A stretch of 64,000 bases of DNA from Misgurnus anguillicaudatus. Its lineage: Eukaryota > Chordata > Actinopteri > Cypriniformes > Cobitidae. Location of the stretch: NCBI RefSeq assembly GCF_027580225.2, contig NC_073361.2, forward strand, positions 23,640,001 to 23,704,000, in the 5' to 3' direction. The first letter of the stretch is position 1; the number at the start of each line of letters is the position of its first letter. The position numbers were made by a program, and so were the translations under genes. The notes under the pieces were generated by a model. That model was not told where the DNA came from, did no database searches, and was given only the letters and a program-made list of their open reading frames with translations. This document shows, piece after piece, positions 11,785 to 24,297 of this stretch.

Positions 11785-11789
11785 CTAGC

Positions 11790-12415
11790 ATAGTATATAC
11801 TAAATTCTATACTACATTACCGTAACATATGTTGTAACTGAAATTAATAACAGGGTCTCTTTCCTTGGTTACAAACTGCACCACACTACAGCTGTAACAT
11901 GTAAGGTGGGAACTGCACCTCCTGGCTAAGCCTGGTTTTCTCACTGGGTTTTTATTTCTGTCTCCCTGAAGAAGTTTCCCCCTTGACCAATGTTTCTGTG
12001 TGGCTTGCTTACTAGGAAACTGCTGATATTAACCTTATAACGTCTTTAGAAAATTATGTTAATACTGGTATATAGTTTGGAGTTGGAGTACATTACATAC
12101 ACTGTTCTATCACTGTTCTATTACTGTATGTTCATAATTTAGCTTGGAATGGAGTAATTCTTATATTATTTATATAAGAAATAACTCCATGTAACCTCAA
12201 ATACTCCATCCTTAACTGTATTTAAAACTTTGAGGTTCTTTGCTTTTCTGTGTCGTCTTATATTCTATTACATGTACATATGATTTGGTATGATGAACTA
12301 TTGTGAAAAGCACTGTATAAATATAATTGAATTGAATTAAATTGATGTTTGTTAAACATTTTTGCAAGGATATTGTACTAAGACATAAAGTTGGTGAAAT
12401 GCTCAAAAATGTTTT
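11790..12415. other. Gene-free sequence, possible LINE tail
   Basis: No gene recognised. At about 12,304-12,343 the text 'agcactgtataaatata' followed by attgaattgaatta repeats resembles the 3' end of fish non-LTR retrotransposons. This is pattern memory only, so confidence is low. Confidence 0.3.
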
Positions 12416-13612
12416 GTAACCTTTAAATAATGGAAAGTAAGAAAGCTGGATATTGTATTGTTTTGGATTATAAAAATTAATGTTTAAAGAATGTTATATT
12501 TGTGAAAATAAAGTTTTGAAAATATTGTAAGAAACTTTTTATAACCTTTGAACACAAATGTTTAAAATGATAACTATATTGTTGATATCATTTAAAAATA
12601 ACCATTAAAGGAATGTTATACAGTAAGTGAAAGTTAGGTGAATGTTGTGAAAAATGTTTTTGTAACCTTTAAAAAACGTTCTAATCATGACAAGAAAACT
12701 GGACATTTTGACGTTTTAAGAATGTTAAAAATAAATGTTCTAAGAACGATGTATTATGGATGAGAAAAAAAGTTAGGAAAACGTTATATGAAACGTTTTT
12801 AGAACCTTTAAATAACGTTCTAATCACGACAAGAAAACTGGTCAATTTAACGTTTTAAGAATGTTAAAAATAAATGTTCTAAGAACGTTGTATTATGGAT
12901 GAGATTAAAGTTAGGAAAACGTTATATGAAATGTTTTTGTAACCTTTAAAAAACGTTCTAATCACGACAAGAAAACTGGACATTTTAACGTTTTAAGAAC
13001 ATTACAAAGAAATGTTTTAAGAACGTTCTATAATGGGTGAAAATAAAGTTAGGAAAACGTTATATGGAACGTTTTTAGAACCTTTAAATAACGTTATAAT
13101 CACGACAAGAAAACTGGACATTTAACGTTTTAAGAACGTTATAAATAAATGTTTTAAGAACGTTGTATAATGGGTAAAAATAAAGTTAGGAAAACGTTAT
13201 ATGGAACGTTTTTAGAACCTTTAAATAACGTTATAATCACGACAAGAAAACTGGACATTTAACGTTTTAAGAACGTTATAAATAAATGTTTTAAGAACGT
13301 TGTATAATGGGTAAAAATAAAGTTAGGAAAACGTTATATGGAACGTTTTTAGAACCTTTAAATAACGTTATAATCACGACAAGAAAACTGGACATTTTAA
13401 CGTTTTAAGAACGTTATAAATAAATGTTCTAAGAACGTTGTATAATGGGTGAAAATATAGTTAGGAAAACGTTATATGGAACGTTTTTAGAACCTTTAAA
13501 TAACGTTATAATCACGACAAGAAAACTGGACATTTTAACGTTTAAATAACGTTCCAAAACAACGTTCCCACAACCAAAATAGAATGTTTGGAAAACGTTT
13601 TTAGAACCTAAA
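12416..13612. repeat. Tandem minisatellite, about 138-bp unit
   Basis: The anchor 'gacaagaaaactgg' recurs at about 12,690, 12,829, 12,967, 13,105, 13,242, 13,379 and 13,517, giving a period of 137-139 bp. At least two more divergent copies lie to the left (from about 12,416). Each unit is rich in AACGTT and TAACGTTTTAAG motifs. The units to the right are more alike than those on the left, as expected when unequal exchange homogenises one side. No coding role. Confidence 0.9.
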
Positions 13613-13620
13613 TTTGTTAG

Positions 13621-14229
13621 CTGGGTCATTTATAAAACGTGCAAATGCACAAAATGGGGCTGGAAAAATGTGACGGGAATGACGGGAAAATGTGCGCACC
13701 TTTAAGCAAACTCTGAGCTGTGCGTACGCACATCTGGTGATGCAAAGTTCATCAGTTTATTGGGAAAAAAGTACGTTTAAGATGAACATATATATTTTAA
13801 CAAAACATGACAAAAGTAAAACAAAATGTTGAAAGTCCATTTTATATTTGTTCTTTTTTGACACAAGGTAAGCCTATCTTGCGTTATTTGGCAACATGAT
13901 GAATTGAGGATTTTTTCTATCTGATTCCTCAAATCTTGCTTGTGTGTTTTATATCAGGGGTTACCAAACTTTCTAATCTCAAGACCCACCATTTTTAAAA
14001 AATAGAAATATAGGGAAAAAACAATTATGGCAAAAAATCTGATGGGAATCATTCAAATATATTATAGTTCTAACATATTAGTTACTAAATGAAGAAAGAA
14101 GTAGATTTTAGATTTTTTGAGGTAAAAATAAATATACATTTCATTCACTTTAACTTAACATAAGACACCTAGCTCTGTACTAACATCATATTCTTTTTTA
14201 ATTGAAATCATTAAAATATATTTAAATTT
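13621..14229. other. Gene-free AT-rich spacer between two tandem arrays
   Basis: No gene. A 'gtgcgcacc...gtgcgtacgcaca' patch at about 13,693-13,731 hints at a degraded inverted-repeat element. Confidence 0.35.
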
Positions 14230-14245
14230 TCATGTATTTAACATT

Positions 14246-15645
14246 GTGTTTGCATGTTCCATGGCTGCTGTCCCCTGGATGCTGTTTGCGTTCCATAGCT
14301 GCTGTTCCCTGACTGCTGTCCCCTGGCTGCTGTTTGCGTGTTGTTTGGCTGCTGTTTGCATGTTCCCTGGTTGCTGTTCCCTGACCGCTGTCCCCTGGAT
14401 GCTGTTTGCGTTCCATGGCTGCTGTTCCCTGACCGCTGTCCCCTGGATGCTGTTTGCGTTCCATGGCTGCTGTTCCCTGACTGCTGTCCCCTGGCTGCTG
14501 TTTGCATGTTTCATGCAGCTGCTGTCCCCTGGATGCTGTCCCCTGGATGCTGTTTGCATGTTTCATGGCTGCTGTTCCCTGACTGCTGTCCCCTGGCTGC
14601 TGTTTGCGTGTTGTTTGGCTGCTGTCTCCTGGCTGCTGTCCCCTGGATGCTGTTTGCATGTTCCCTGACCGCTGTCCCCTGGATGCTGTTTGCGTTCCAT
14701 GGCTGCTGTTCCCTGACTGCTGTCCCCTGGCTGCTGTTTGCATGTTTCATGGCTGCTGTCCCCTGGCTGCTGTCCCCTGGATGCTGTTTGCATGTTCCAT
14801 GGCTGCTGTCCCCTGGCTGCTGTTTGCATGTTCCATGGCTGCTGTTTGCATGTTCCATGGCTGCTGTCTCCTGGCTGCTGTCCCCTGGATGCTGTTTGCA
14901 TGTTCCATGACTGCTGTCCCCTGGTTGCTGTTTGCATGTCCCCTGGCTGCTGTCCCCTGGATGCTGTTTGCATGTTCCATGGCTGCTGTTTTCTGGCTGC
15001 GGTCCCCTGGCTGCTGTTTGCGTGTTGTTTGGCTGCTGTTTGCATGTTCCCTGGTTGCTGTTCCCTGACCGCTGTCCCCTGGATGCTGTTTGCGTTCCAT
15101 GGCTGCTGTTCCCTGACCGCTGTCCCCTGGATGCTGTTTGCGTTCCATGGCTGCTGTTCCCTGACTGCTGTCCCCTGGCTGCTGTTTGCATGTTTCATGC
15201 AGCTGCTGTCCCCTGGATGCTGTCCCCTGGATGCTGTTTGCATGTTTCATGGCTGCTGTTCCCTGACTGCTGTCCCCTGGCTGCTGTTTGCGTGTTGTTT
15301 GGCTGCTGTCTCCTGGCTGCTGTCCCCTGGATGCTGTTTGCATGTTCCCTGACTGCTGTCCCCTGGATGCTGTTTGCGTTCCATGGCTGCTGTTCCCTGA
15401 CTGCTGTCCCCTGGCTGCTGTTTGCATGTTTCATGGCTGCTGTCCCCTGGCTGCTGTCCCCTGGATGCTGTTTGGATGTTCCATGGCTGCTGTCCCCTGG
15501 ATGCTGTTTGCATGTTCCATGACTGCTGTCCCCTGGTTGCTGTTTGCATGTCCCCTGGCTGCTGTCCCCTGGATGCTGTTTGCATGTTCCATGGCTGCTG
15601 TTTTCTGGCTGCGGTCCCCTGGCTGCTGTTTGCATGTTCTCATGG
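14246..15645. repeat. GC-rich higher-order tandem repeat
   Basis: Built from 18- and 36-bp units (ctgctgtcccctggatg, gtttgcatgttccatgg and variants). Anchors at 14,341 and 15,025, and at 14,511 and 15,195, are both 684 bp apart, giving a 684-bp higher-order unit (19 x 36). Towards the right end the offset drops to 612 bp, so the second copy lacks 72 bp (2 x 36). Because the unit is a multiple of three and contains no stop, five or six frames stay open for 100-220 codons; these are not genes. Confidence 0.95.
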
Positions 15646-15647
15646 AT

Positions 15648-15838
15648 CCTGACGTCGGATCAACATTGGATCTTGACGTCGGATCAACGTTGGATCTTGA
15701 CATCGGATTAACGATGGATCTTGACGTCAGATCAACGTTGGATCCTAACGTTGGATCAATGTCTGATTTTGACGTAAGGCCAATGTTGGATTTTGTCATC
15801 AGGCCAACTATGGATTTTGACATCAATACCCAATGTTG
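15648..15838. repeat. 24-bp tandem repeat
   Basis: About eight imperfect copies of tggatcttgacgtcggatca plus 4 bases, directly adjoining the GC-rich array. Many copies contain GACGTC. Later copies drift (ggccaatgttggattttg). Confidence 0.85.
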
Positions 15839-15859
15839 GGCAGATTTCAGATTTAAGAC

Positions 15860-17076
15860 CTGCAAAAACCCTCTAGGATGTAGTTCCCCTTAAAATGACA
15901 ATATTATGACAATATTCTACATGTGGACATATTTTATTTATGGACAAATTCCATTAACATTTAGAAATCAGAAGTGCTACAATATTTGTGTGATGATGGC
16001 TGGGTGTACAGTTTGTACAATGTTTGCTTTTAATGCCCCCTCAGGTTAGATTATAACCATCAAAATATGAGGTGTGTGGCATAAAATAGACAAAACATTA
16101 AACTTTTAAGGTGTTAAGACTGTCAGTCAAACCATTTTTTTTATTCTTCATAATCTCATTTACAGTACAACAATTAAATCCTAGTGGTACTTTACATTAT
16201 AAAAATTAAGACGTGAACCTAGAAAAATTATCCGACATCCTGACAAAACTCTATTAAAAGCAGCACAGTGGCGATCCTCAGCCATATATATGCTAAACCT
16301 CCCTAATGTAAAGATTTCAAAGCTATTTGCAGAGAATTTTATTAAGCAAATCATTATGGGAAATGAACATCCAGGTAGGCCTATTTGATCAAACTTTGGT
16401 TTCATCAGCACACACAATACCACCTATTCCCCATTTCCCATATGTGATTAAGAAGAATTTAAGGGTCATTCGTATCATCCGTATGCTTTGTTTGACCTCC
16501 AGTGTGAGCTGCATGTTTGTGCCATCTTCAGGGAGTGAAAACTTTTCCACAAACTTTTGCCTTCAAAGCGTTTCATTCAAGTTACAGTTTAAAGAGTTTA
16601 TTTCTGAAGTGCTGCAAAATCATTGTAGACTATAACTGCATTTTTCCTATAGCAAATGAAGCTGTCGTAATCGTAATAAATGCCTCACAGTATTATTTTT
16701 CCTGTATAATCCAATTCCAGAGGTATCCTTTCAGACTAACAAACAAGCACCCATGAAATGAGTCTAACTGGAGGTATTGGAAACCGCTGCTGTGGTAAGA
16801 TAAGCCTGTTTGCCTTCCATTCAAGCTGTTCACAAGGCTTTTACCTGCAGAATCCCTGAGCTGACATTTAGTTTACATAGCTACATTTACAGAAACTGAT
16901 GCAGAGTTGTTTACTTTTTAGCAATGATTATTGTGTTGTGAATGTGCACCCAATCAATCTTAATGATGGCTTTTGCTTGCCTTACATGTTTCACTAAAAT
17001 TGATATCCGCTTTCCTCTAAAAGTGAAACTAAGTGTGATTAATTTCTTGATGCTTACCTTACCCTTAGGTTGTTCG
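15860..17076. other. Gene-free sequence
   Basis: Open frames up to 102 codons occur on both strands (16,181-16,756) with no recognisable domain, splice pattern or neighbour link. Nothing is called. Confidence 0.35.
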
Positions 17077-17326
17077 CCCTGCTGAAAAAACCAGCATACC
17101 AGCAAGACCAGCATATGTTGTGTTTTGGTGCTGGTTTGCTAGTGAACACCAGCTAAACCAACATCAAACCAGCATCAGCACCAGCATTAGCACCAGCTAA
17201 ACCAGCATTAGCACCAGCATCCCATGCTGGTCATACCAGCATATGTTGTGTTTTGGTGCTGGTATGCTGGTGACCACCAGCTAAACCAGCATAGACCAGC
17301 ATAATTACCATTTTTTTTCAGCAGGG
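17077..17326. mobile_element. MITE made of 'accagca' internal repeats
   Basis: Termini CCCTGCTGAAAAAA and TTTTTTTTCAGCAGGG are inverted. The 250-bp interior consists of repeated 'accagcatta', 'gctggt' and their complements, so it folds back on itself. No coding capacity and no clear target duplication. Confidence 0.8.
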
Positions 17327-20206
17327 TCCCCTTTAAAAAGATCATAATACCATTAGGCACAGATTCTATACATTGGTACAATACATCTGAGATACTAATA
17401 TGCAGAGGCGTCATGCCCATTCAAACTGAGGGGCATGTGCCCACTTGGTTTTTTGAGCCAAATGAATTTGCATGCAACCTCAAAATCAAAGAAGCGTCCA
17501 TTAATCTGTTACTTGTCTTTTAATCTGTTTATTATGCAAAATATTATCAATTCTGTGCTGAATTCTTGTCACTTTTCAGAGATTTTTGCTGTTTTGATCG
17601 TGTTTGGATCATGTTACATTACTTTATTCTGGCGGCAGGCACTGCAGTCAGCGCAGCCGCAGCGCAGACGTCATCAGCGTCTGAGCGCGCTTACAAGCTT
17701 TGCTGTTGCTGCTGCATTCTGCTATCTGAGGAATTAAAACGTGTAAGAAACGCTCACAACATTTCCAAACCCCAGTACCCTAACGTGTTGTTAACTTCCT
17801 CTGTGTAGAAAATTTATGGTTTAAAATGTGACCGTCTCAACGTATTAGTAAAGATTTCTAGATTTATGTATCTTCTTGGTGGTACAACGCCAAAGTTCGC
17901 CAGAGTTCACAGGGGCGCGGAATCACACATGCTCACACATGAGGTAAAATTTAATGCAAAAATCCGTTCATCTAATAATTTTACCTAAACATATATTTTT
18001 TAAATCATTATTGAACATTAAAATCAATCACCTGGCTATAGCTTATGTCATTTTCGTTGTTTATATACTTTATGGATTTAAAATTACATTAATTTCATAG
18101 GATAATGCTTGTTGTGCAAAATGCATTAATGACACAATTAAACAAGTCATTAAACAAAACATGCCGTTTCAGATGTAAATATGATGCCAATATTATTCCG
18201 ATTGAATATATTTGATATAAAAGTTAGCCAACACTTTTATTTTGGAGGTTTTTGCATGAAGGCAGTACGCTTAGATTGTTAGAAATGTAAGTGCCATATG
18301 ACTGAAAGCTCTATAATATTTCGTTTGATGTCTGTGTATGCACAAATGTTTTGTATATTGTTAGGCCTGCAAAATCAATGTTTATATTAATACAGCAATC
18401 GTAGCTGCTTGAGCAACTGTTAAGCCTGATAAATTATGTAAACTTTTTGTTTTTTTCAAATGATTACCTTAATTTATATAAATAATCTTTATTAGATTTA
18501 GTACACAGTAACACAATTTAGTGTGTTGACTAATATATTATGTCAAATCATCATAATTAGTTGATTTGTCTGAATTATGCAAATTAATTGTGTTTTCTCC
18601 TTCTGTACTATTGAACTCCAAAGCAATGAGCACAACAACCAATATTAAATCTCTTTTCATAACTTCTTTGTAGATAAATGTCTGAGTAAATGCAATTACT
18701 AAATAAATTTTAATTGATATGCTATCTAGCACACAATTTCAATAGAACTACAAATCTTATGTTTTCATTGTGCTCAGACCCGATAACTCTCAATTTTGCA
18801 AAAAGGACAATTATTCATAACCATGACATTTTAGCATAACAATATTTCACCAAAATATGTTGGCATTTTATTATCAGTAGAAGTGATAAAATTAGTCCAG
18901 TGAAGTGTCAGGTACAGCGTAGGGACCTGTTTAAGATGAACAATGACATTTTACAGGATAACGGCGATGCAAGGTGTTTTTTTCAAACTCTATTCATATC
19001 TAAGGGTTCATGTGTTAATAAGCTATCTAATTAACCCTATGAATCCACATGAAAAGGGCAATCTTGCACCAATTTCTAAGTAAACCTAAAAGCTATGAAT
19101 TCAGTCTGCATTATATGACAACATGACTATATGCTAATGCACTAAAAGAATTAAGCAGTATTATTGTAATAATGTGTGTTTACGATCAAGTGTATATATC
19201 TATTGTTTACGATAACAGTGGTCAGAAGCCATGTAGATACATGCAATATGTTTTGTTATGAAAAAAGAAAATGAAAACTAGTATTTTGACACTATAGTGA
19301 AATAAATGTAAGCAAATTTGTGACCCTAATTTTAGCATGTTGTTAGTATGAGCTAATATTTTGTTATTTTGTCTCATTCATTTAAAATGTTTACTGCTGT
19401 TCTTGTCAGGCCACAAGGGGTCGCCCTGTGATTATATTTTAGCTCTTCTTGCTAATCTCACAATAGTAGCACAGATCTCTGTATTGAGGAATTGTGTGGA
19501 CAGTCAAGCACAACAAATACAACAAAAAATCATAACACAAACCAATATTGTCATTTAAATTTAAATATTTTTTTCTGTGACCTCATAGTCTATGCCTAAA
19601 ATATAATGTTTCACTCCCCTTTAAAAAAAAAAAAGTAAATACTATTTACATTGTTCAGAGCGGCCCTATTGAAATCAAGTTCACATTTTAGCTACAATTA
19701 ATATTTCTTATATTTATACCACATGCATCCAGTTAAGCAACAGTTAACTAAAATGAATGAATGAAGTGTTCATTTATTATGCAGACAATACTGTAAATGC
19801 TCAGATATACTATCATGTTGCATGTGATAGTGTTACCATTAGGTTGTTTAATACCAGCAGCTGCTTTGCATATCAAGTTAGATATTTTTAGTAGTGGCTA
19901 ATAGAGCAATGGGTTGAACAAACTCTCCAAAAGGCAACAGGACAAGACACACAAAGGCTTGTAAAGACACAGTTTAGATGAAAAGGTAGGACAAAAAATT
20001 AACAATCTTCTAAACAGAATTAACTTTATAAAGTAGAATAATTTGTCCGTCTAATAACTTTTAAAATAGGAGGAGTCTTTCACATAAAGTGTAGCTCTGC
20101 CTGTATGTTGCAGATGTAAAACAAGTCATGTTAAATTTGAATATTTGTGCTTTAATTTAACTGATTGTTGAATGAAATGTATTCACATTGTATCACAACA
20201 GATCGC
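17327..20206. other. Gene-free region upstream of adiponectin
   Basis: AT-rich DNA without a recognisable gene. A GC-richer patch at 17,630-17,720 ('gcagccgcagcgcagacgtcatcagcgtctgagcgcgc' in part) contains GACGTCA, a CRE-like core, but nothing ties it to a promoter. Regulatory sequence or a 5' non-coding exon of the adiponectin gene may lie in the right part. Confidence 0.35.
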
Positions 20207-21110
20207 ATGGCTCTTATCATGAAAACTACATGGAAAGCTGTGCTTTTGGTGGTGATTGCAGTCATACTGGGCGTCTCTCATCAAGAGAGCACAGAGTTGA
20301 CTGAGCAGGGCACCAAAGAACCCTGTGCCCGCTGGATGAGGGGTGTTAATGGCACCCCTGGGTTTAACGGGGTGCATGGGCGAGACGGGCATGATGGTCG
20401 TGATGGAGAGAAGGGAGATATTGGAGATCCAGGTGATTCATTTGCACACTCTATAGCCATATCATAACATATTAAATAAGTTTAATTTATTTTCAAATCA
20501 TTGTAAATTGAAACATTTAGATCATACAGTACTGAGCATTTTTCTTACCTATCCAGGCTCCAATGGGCCAAATGGAGAGCCTGGTGAGCCAGGTGATGAG
20601 GGACCTGGAGGAAAAAGAGGGTTTCCAGGAAACCCGGGTCAAAAAGGAGAGATTGGAGAGAGTTTATTCCCCTACCACTCAGCATTTAGTATGGGACTCA
20701 CCCATCAAATCACCTCCGCCAGTGGAGCTCCCATTCGCTTTACCGAGACCTACTACAATGAGCAACACCACTATAATGAGATCTCTGGAAAATTTCGCTC
20801 CACCATCCCTGGGATCTACTATTTCACTTATCACCTTACCGTATACGGGAAGGAGGCCAAGGTAGCCTTGTTCCAAAATGGCAGGACTGTGGCTTTTACG
20901 CTGGACCAGTATCACAGTGGAAATCTGGATCAGGCCTCAGGAGCGGCGATTTTAAACCTAGCGGCTGGAGATGAGATTTGGCTACAGCTGTATGGTGAAG
21001 ATACGCTTGATGCGGGGATTTACGCTGATAACAATTACAGCTCTACCTTCAGCGGTTTCCTATTGACTCCTAAAATCCTAAGCAGCCCATTTGACAACCG
21101 TAGGCGCTAA
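20207..21110 (+). CDS. adipoq: Adiponectin (C1q/TNF-family adipokine)
   Basis: Secreted hormone-like protein that assembles as collagen-tailed trimers and multimers and signals through ADIPOR receptors. Coding exons are 20,207-20,432 and 20,557-21,110 (phase-1 GT-AG intron), giving 259 residues. ATG 20,207 follows a plausible acceptor (cacaacag) and has G at +4; ATG 20,219 is the alternative. Order: hydrophobic signal peptide (WKAVLLVVIAVILGV), a lone Cys in 'KEPCARW' suited to multimer disulfides, about 22 Gly-X-Y triplets spanning the intron, then a C1q head from 'HSAFSMGL' through 'PGIYYFTYHLTVYGKE', 'DQASGAAILNL' and 'YADNNYSSTFSGFLL'. The C1q head resembles adiponectin more than other C1q proteins. 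Fish often have two paralogues (adipoqa, adipoqb); I cannot say which this is. Confidence 0.93.
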
Positions 21111-21217
21111 AATGGTCCGTGAAATGAAGGAGAACGGGGCTAGTTGTTTATCACTAGTCAAAAGCTTGATTTTACAGATATTGGGTTTTTGTTGCAGTGT
21201 TTCTTTCCGCTATTCTG

Positions 21218-21475
21218 TCATCATTTATTCACCCTCAAGTTGTTCCAAAATTTTTTTCTTCTGCTGAACACAAAAGAAAATATTTTGAGCAATGTTTGTA
21301 ACCAAACTGTTTGAGCACCATTGATGTGTTTTTCTTTCCTACTATGGAAGTCAATGGTGCTCCTGTTTCGTGCTTGATTGCAATTATCTTCCTTTGGGTT
21401 CAGCAAAACAAATAAACCATACAGGTTTGGAACAACTTAAGGGTGAGTAATAGCAGAATTTGAATTTTTAGGGGA
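21218..21475. mobile_element. Palindromic MITE downstream of adiponectin
   Basis: The left segment 'attcaccctcaagttgttcc' and right segment 'ggaacaacttaagggtgagt' are inverted. An inner pair ('caccattgatgtg..' and 'tggaagtcaatggtgc') also mirrors. This is a very common fish repeat. Partial relatives are suspected at about 34,135-34,350 (otospiralin intron) and 41,090-41,290 (mynn intron 1). Confidence 0.65.
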
Positions 21476-22468
21476 TCACTTTAAGTCTGACGCCATACTC
21501 AACCGCTTTCGGGTCCAAACACTCAATAAGATGCCTAAAGCAAATAAAAACTATCCACCTGTTTTTTGCCGTAAATGTGGGCGCCGCCATCTTTGAGCTT
21601 TCTTGTTTATGACTTCCGGTGAGCCACTAAAGCTAATGGTAGTCTATTGCGAATGACACAAGTGTGCCGTTTTGACTGGCTGTTTAATGTTTATTATGAA
21701 ATTCAGGAAGACCGACATAATTTGTGCAGTTAGGGGTTGCCATAATAGCTGATACAAATGCAGTAAATCTCTACAAAACATTTGTTTTAACCATAATCCA
21801 TGCACAAAAACTGAATGTGTATGTGGCGCACGTGCACTCATGATCTGTATTTACAAATCTATCCAGTAAAACCTTTCATAGAAACTGCCAGTAAAAAATA
21901 AATACAATAGTTGATTAAAACAACTAATATTATGCTGATAAAAATATGCTGATTTAGCTGATTTATTTATATATTATTACACAAAAATGCGATTACAGTA
22001 CAGAATATATATGGCATAATCTGCTTAGTTAATGTTTATAATAATTCGTAATGTGTTTGCGCGTACTTATGTTGTGTTTTAAATGAAAAAACAAATACTT
22101 TAAAAAGTAAGCAAAAAATTTCATCAATCTCCACCTAGTGCGTAAGGAGCGATGTTATAATATTTTCATAAAACGAAAACAATACTCAATACATGTAGTA
22201 GTTTAATATGTTTATTATGGTTTGTAAATTGACAAACAAGTCGATTAAAAATTGCCGTTTAAAAAAAAACTCACACCAGAAGGACAGTTGTGACATTTTA
22301 AACCAGCCCCTGAAAAGTTAAAAACACGAAGTCTTGGTAAATTCCATGTACAAACACTCGACTGACTTTCCCATTGTTAGAGATACTGGTATGTGTGCTT
22401 TTATATTTGCGCATTGAAGACCCGTCACCTCCGATCAACAACACGAAATGATTAAATATATCTTCATA
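21476..22468. other. Gene-free intergenic sequence
   Basis: No gene recognised. Mostly AT-rich unique DNA with short open frames lacking domains. Confidence 0.35.
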
Positions 22469-22623
22469 CAGGGGCGTCGGACTGGGGGTAAAACCAGTAC
22501 TGATTACCAGGGCCTAAAGGAAGAGAGGGCCCTTGAAAAGTCTGATTATATTATGGGGGTGGGGCATGGGGGCCCATCAAGACTGCCTATGCATAGGGCC
22601 CGAGATCTTGTGCAACGCCCCTG
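22469..22623. mobile_element. Small hAT-type MITE with 8-bp duplication
   Basis: The 155-bp element has termini CAGGGGCGT and ACGCCCCTG, bounded by an exact 8-bp duplication TCTTCATA (22,461-22,468 and 22,624-22,631). Its interior gives a short open frame that is not a gene. Confidence 0.85.
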
Positions 22624-22631
22624 TCTTCATA

Positions 22632-23129
22632 TATCAATAAGCCACTTTTTAATTTCATCCTCACACTTGTTCATACATGGCAGGTGTAGTAAATATTAAC
22701 CGTTTAAATCATGTTTTATGCGTGCTCCCACTACACTGTTTTCTACCGGCTGGCTATTGAACCGGAAGTCTCGCACAAATAAGGGAAATACGTCACATCA
22801 CTTCTGCGCTTGAGGTGCATACTAATATACATTCATAATGTGCTTTAAAACTAACAAAAAAAGTCAGATCCCAGACACTGATTTATTGTTGTATTTATTT
22901 CCATATCATATTGTTGTATTAGTTGTACATAATAAAACTACACTGGCATGCATACTGTAAGGCTAGAGTCACATTTGACTACAGGTAAATTTTACCTAAA
23001 AGGTTTGATCTAGAGCTTTGTTTACAGGAATGTACATGTTTTTTTCATAAATGGCAGGTTGGGGCATGTTGTCACATGTATATAAATATCCAGAGAAACA
23101 CTTACTGCTGTTAAAAGTTAGTATCCCCA
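22632..23129. other. Gene-free sequence
   Basis: No gene or clear repeat recognised. Confidence 0.35.
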
Positions 23130-23434
23130 CACTCTAAAAAAAACAAACGGTGCTATATAGAACCAAAACTGTTGCTTTGGATCGTAATCATAGAAGAACC
23201 GTTTTTAGTGCCATATAGCACCGGTGAAGCACCGGTGAAGCACCTGTGAAGCACCTGTGTAGAACCATATAGGGGCCATATAGAACCACTATAGCACCAA
23301 ATATGGTTCTACATAGCACTATATGGTTCTTCACTGGTGCTTCACCGGTGCTATATGGCACCAAAACGGTTATTCTATGACTACGAGCAAAGAACCACTT
23401 TTGGTGCTATATAGCACCGTTTGTTTTTAGAGTG
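23130..23434. mobile_element. Palindromic MITE, copy 1
   Basis: Termini CACTCTAAAA and TTTTTAGAGTG with the inner 'caaacggtgctatatag' and its mirror. Almost the whole 305 bp folds into one long imperfect hairpin. The core holds repeated 'accggtgaagc' units and their complements. A sister copy follows about 140 bp downstream. Confidence 0.85.
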
Positions 23435-23573
23435 CATGGTTGTTTAAAACACAAAGACTATTATCAGTGTATTTATCATCATCTCTTTATGTTTAGTAAG
23501 CAAGCAGTGATCTTCATAAAAGACTAATAAGTCAGAAATTATAAGTCTTTGGTTCATTCGAGAGTCTACCATA

Positions 23574-23880
23574 CACTCTAAAAAAACAAACGGTGCTATA
23601 TAGCACCAAAACAATTGCTTTGGATCGTAACGATAGAAGAGCCATTTTGGTGCCATGTAGCGCCGGTGAAGAACCAGTGAAGCACCAGTGTAGAACCATA
23701 GAGGGGCCATATAGCACCACATATGGTTCTACATGGCACTATATGGTTCTACACAGGTGCTTCACTGGTGCTTCGCTGGTTCTTCACCGGTGCTGTATGG
23801 CACTAGAAATGGTTCTTCTGTCGTTACGATCCAAAGCAATTGTTTTGGTGCTATATAGCACCGTTTGTTTTTTTAGAGTG
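23574..23880. mobile_element. Palindromic MITE, copy 2
   Basis: Same family as 23,130-23,434, with the same termini and core units. TA flanks both ends, consistent with Tc1/mariner-type mobilisation. The two copies differ in number and order of the short inner repeats, so they are separate insertions or an old duplication. Confidence 0.85.
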
Positions 23881-24297
23881 TATATAGTGCTGTTCAAAAG
23901 TCTTAAGCCACCATGCATGCATTGCCACCATTAGATTTGTTGTTTTAGCAAATGGTGACCATAATTATTTCTCAATCTCTTTATTAGAATACAACCAGAA
24001 AATACAATAAATTTTTATATAGTATTAAATAAACAGAATAAAATTATAAGCTAAATTGTGAAGTATTTAGCGTAACCTTCTCTTAGATTGAGGAACCTAA
24101 ATGAAATGAAATCCTAATATTAAATTTTAATCTAATGACTTTAGGACTTAAGTCTCTTTAAAAGAGTTCAATATGCGCTCAGTGCCAAGAGAGGTCAACA
24201 CTATAAATTCTGCTTTTGCCGGAAGAAACTATTTTATTCTAAAAATTGTGTTTTGTTTTACATTTACATCTTCTGTTTGTATTTTATTAAAAAGAGC

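Noticed and set aside
14222..15865. Overlapping open frames of 100-226 codons on both strands
   Set aside because: They arise from an 18/36-bp GC-rich tandem repeat lacking stops; all frames are open at once and no domain or splice structure is present.
16181..16756. Open frames of 80-102 codons
   Set aside because: No domain, no coherent splice pattern and no match to any family I can recognise; length is within chance for AT-rich DNA.
17690..17735. CRE-like GACGTCA in a GC-rich patch as a promoter
   Set aside because: No exon, gene or transcription start could be linked to it, so it was not called as regulatory.
20165..20206. Upstream ATG (MLNEMYSH) as adiponectin start
   Set aside because: A plausible splice acceptor lies between it and the signal peptide, and the added residues precede a normal signal sequence starting at 20,207 or 20,219.
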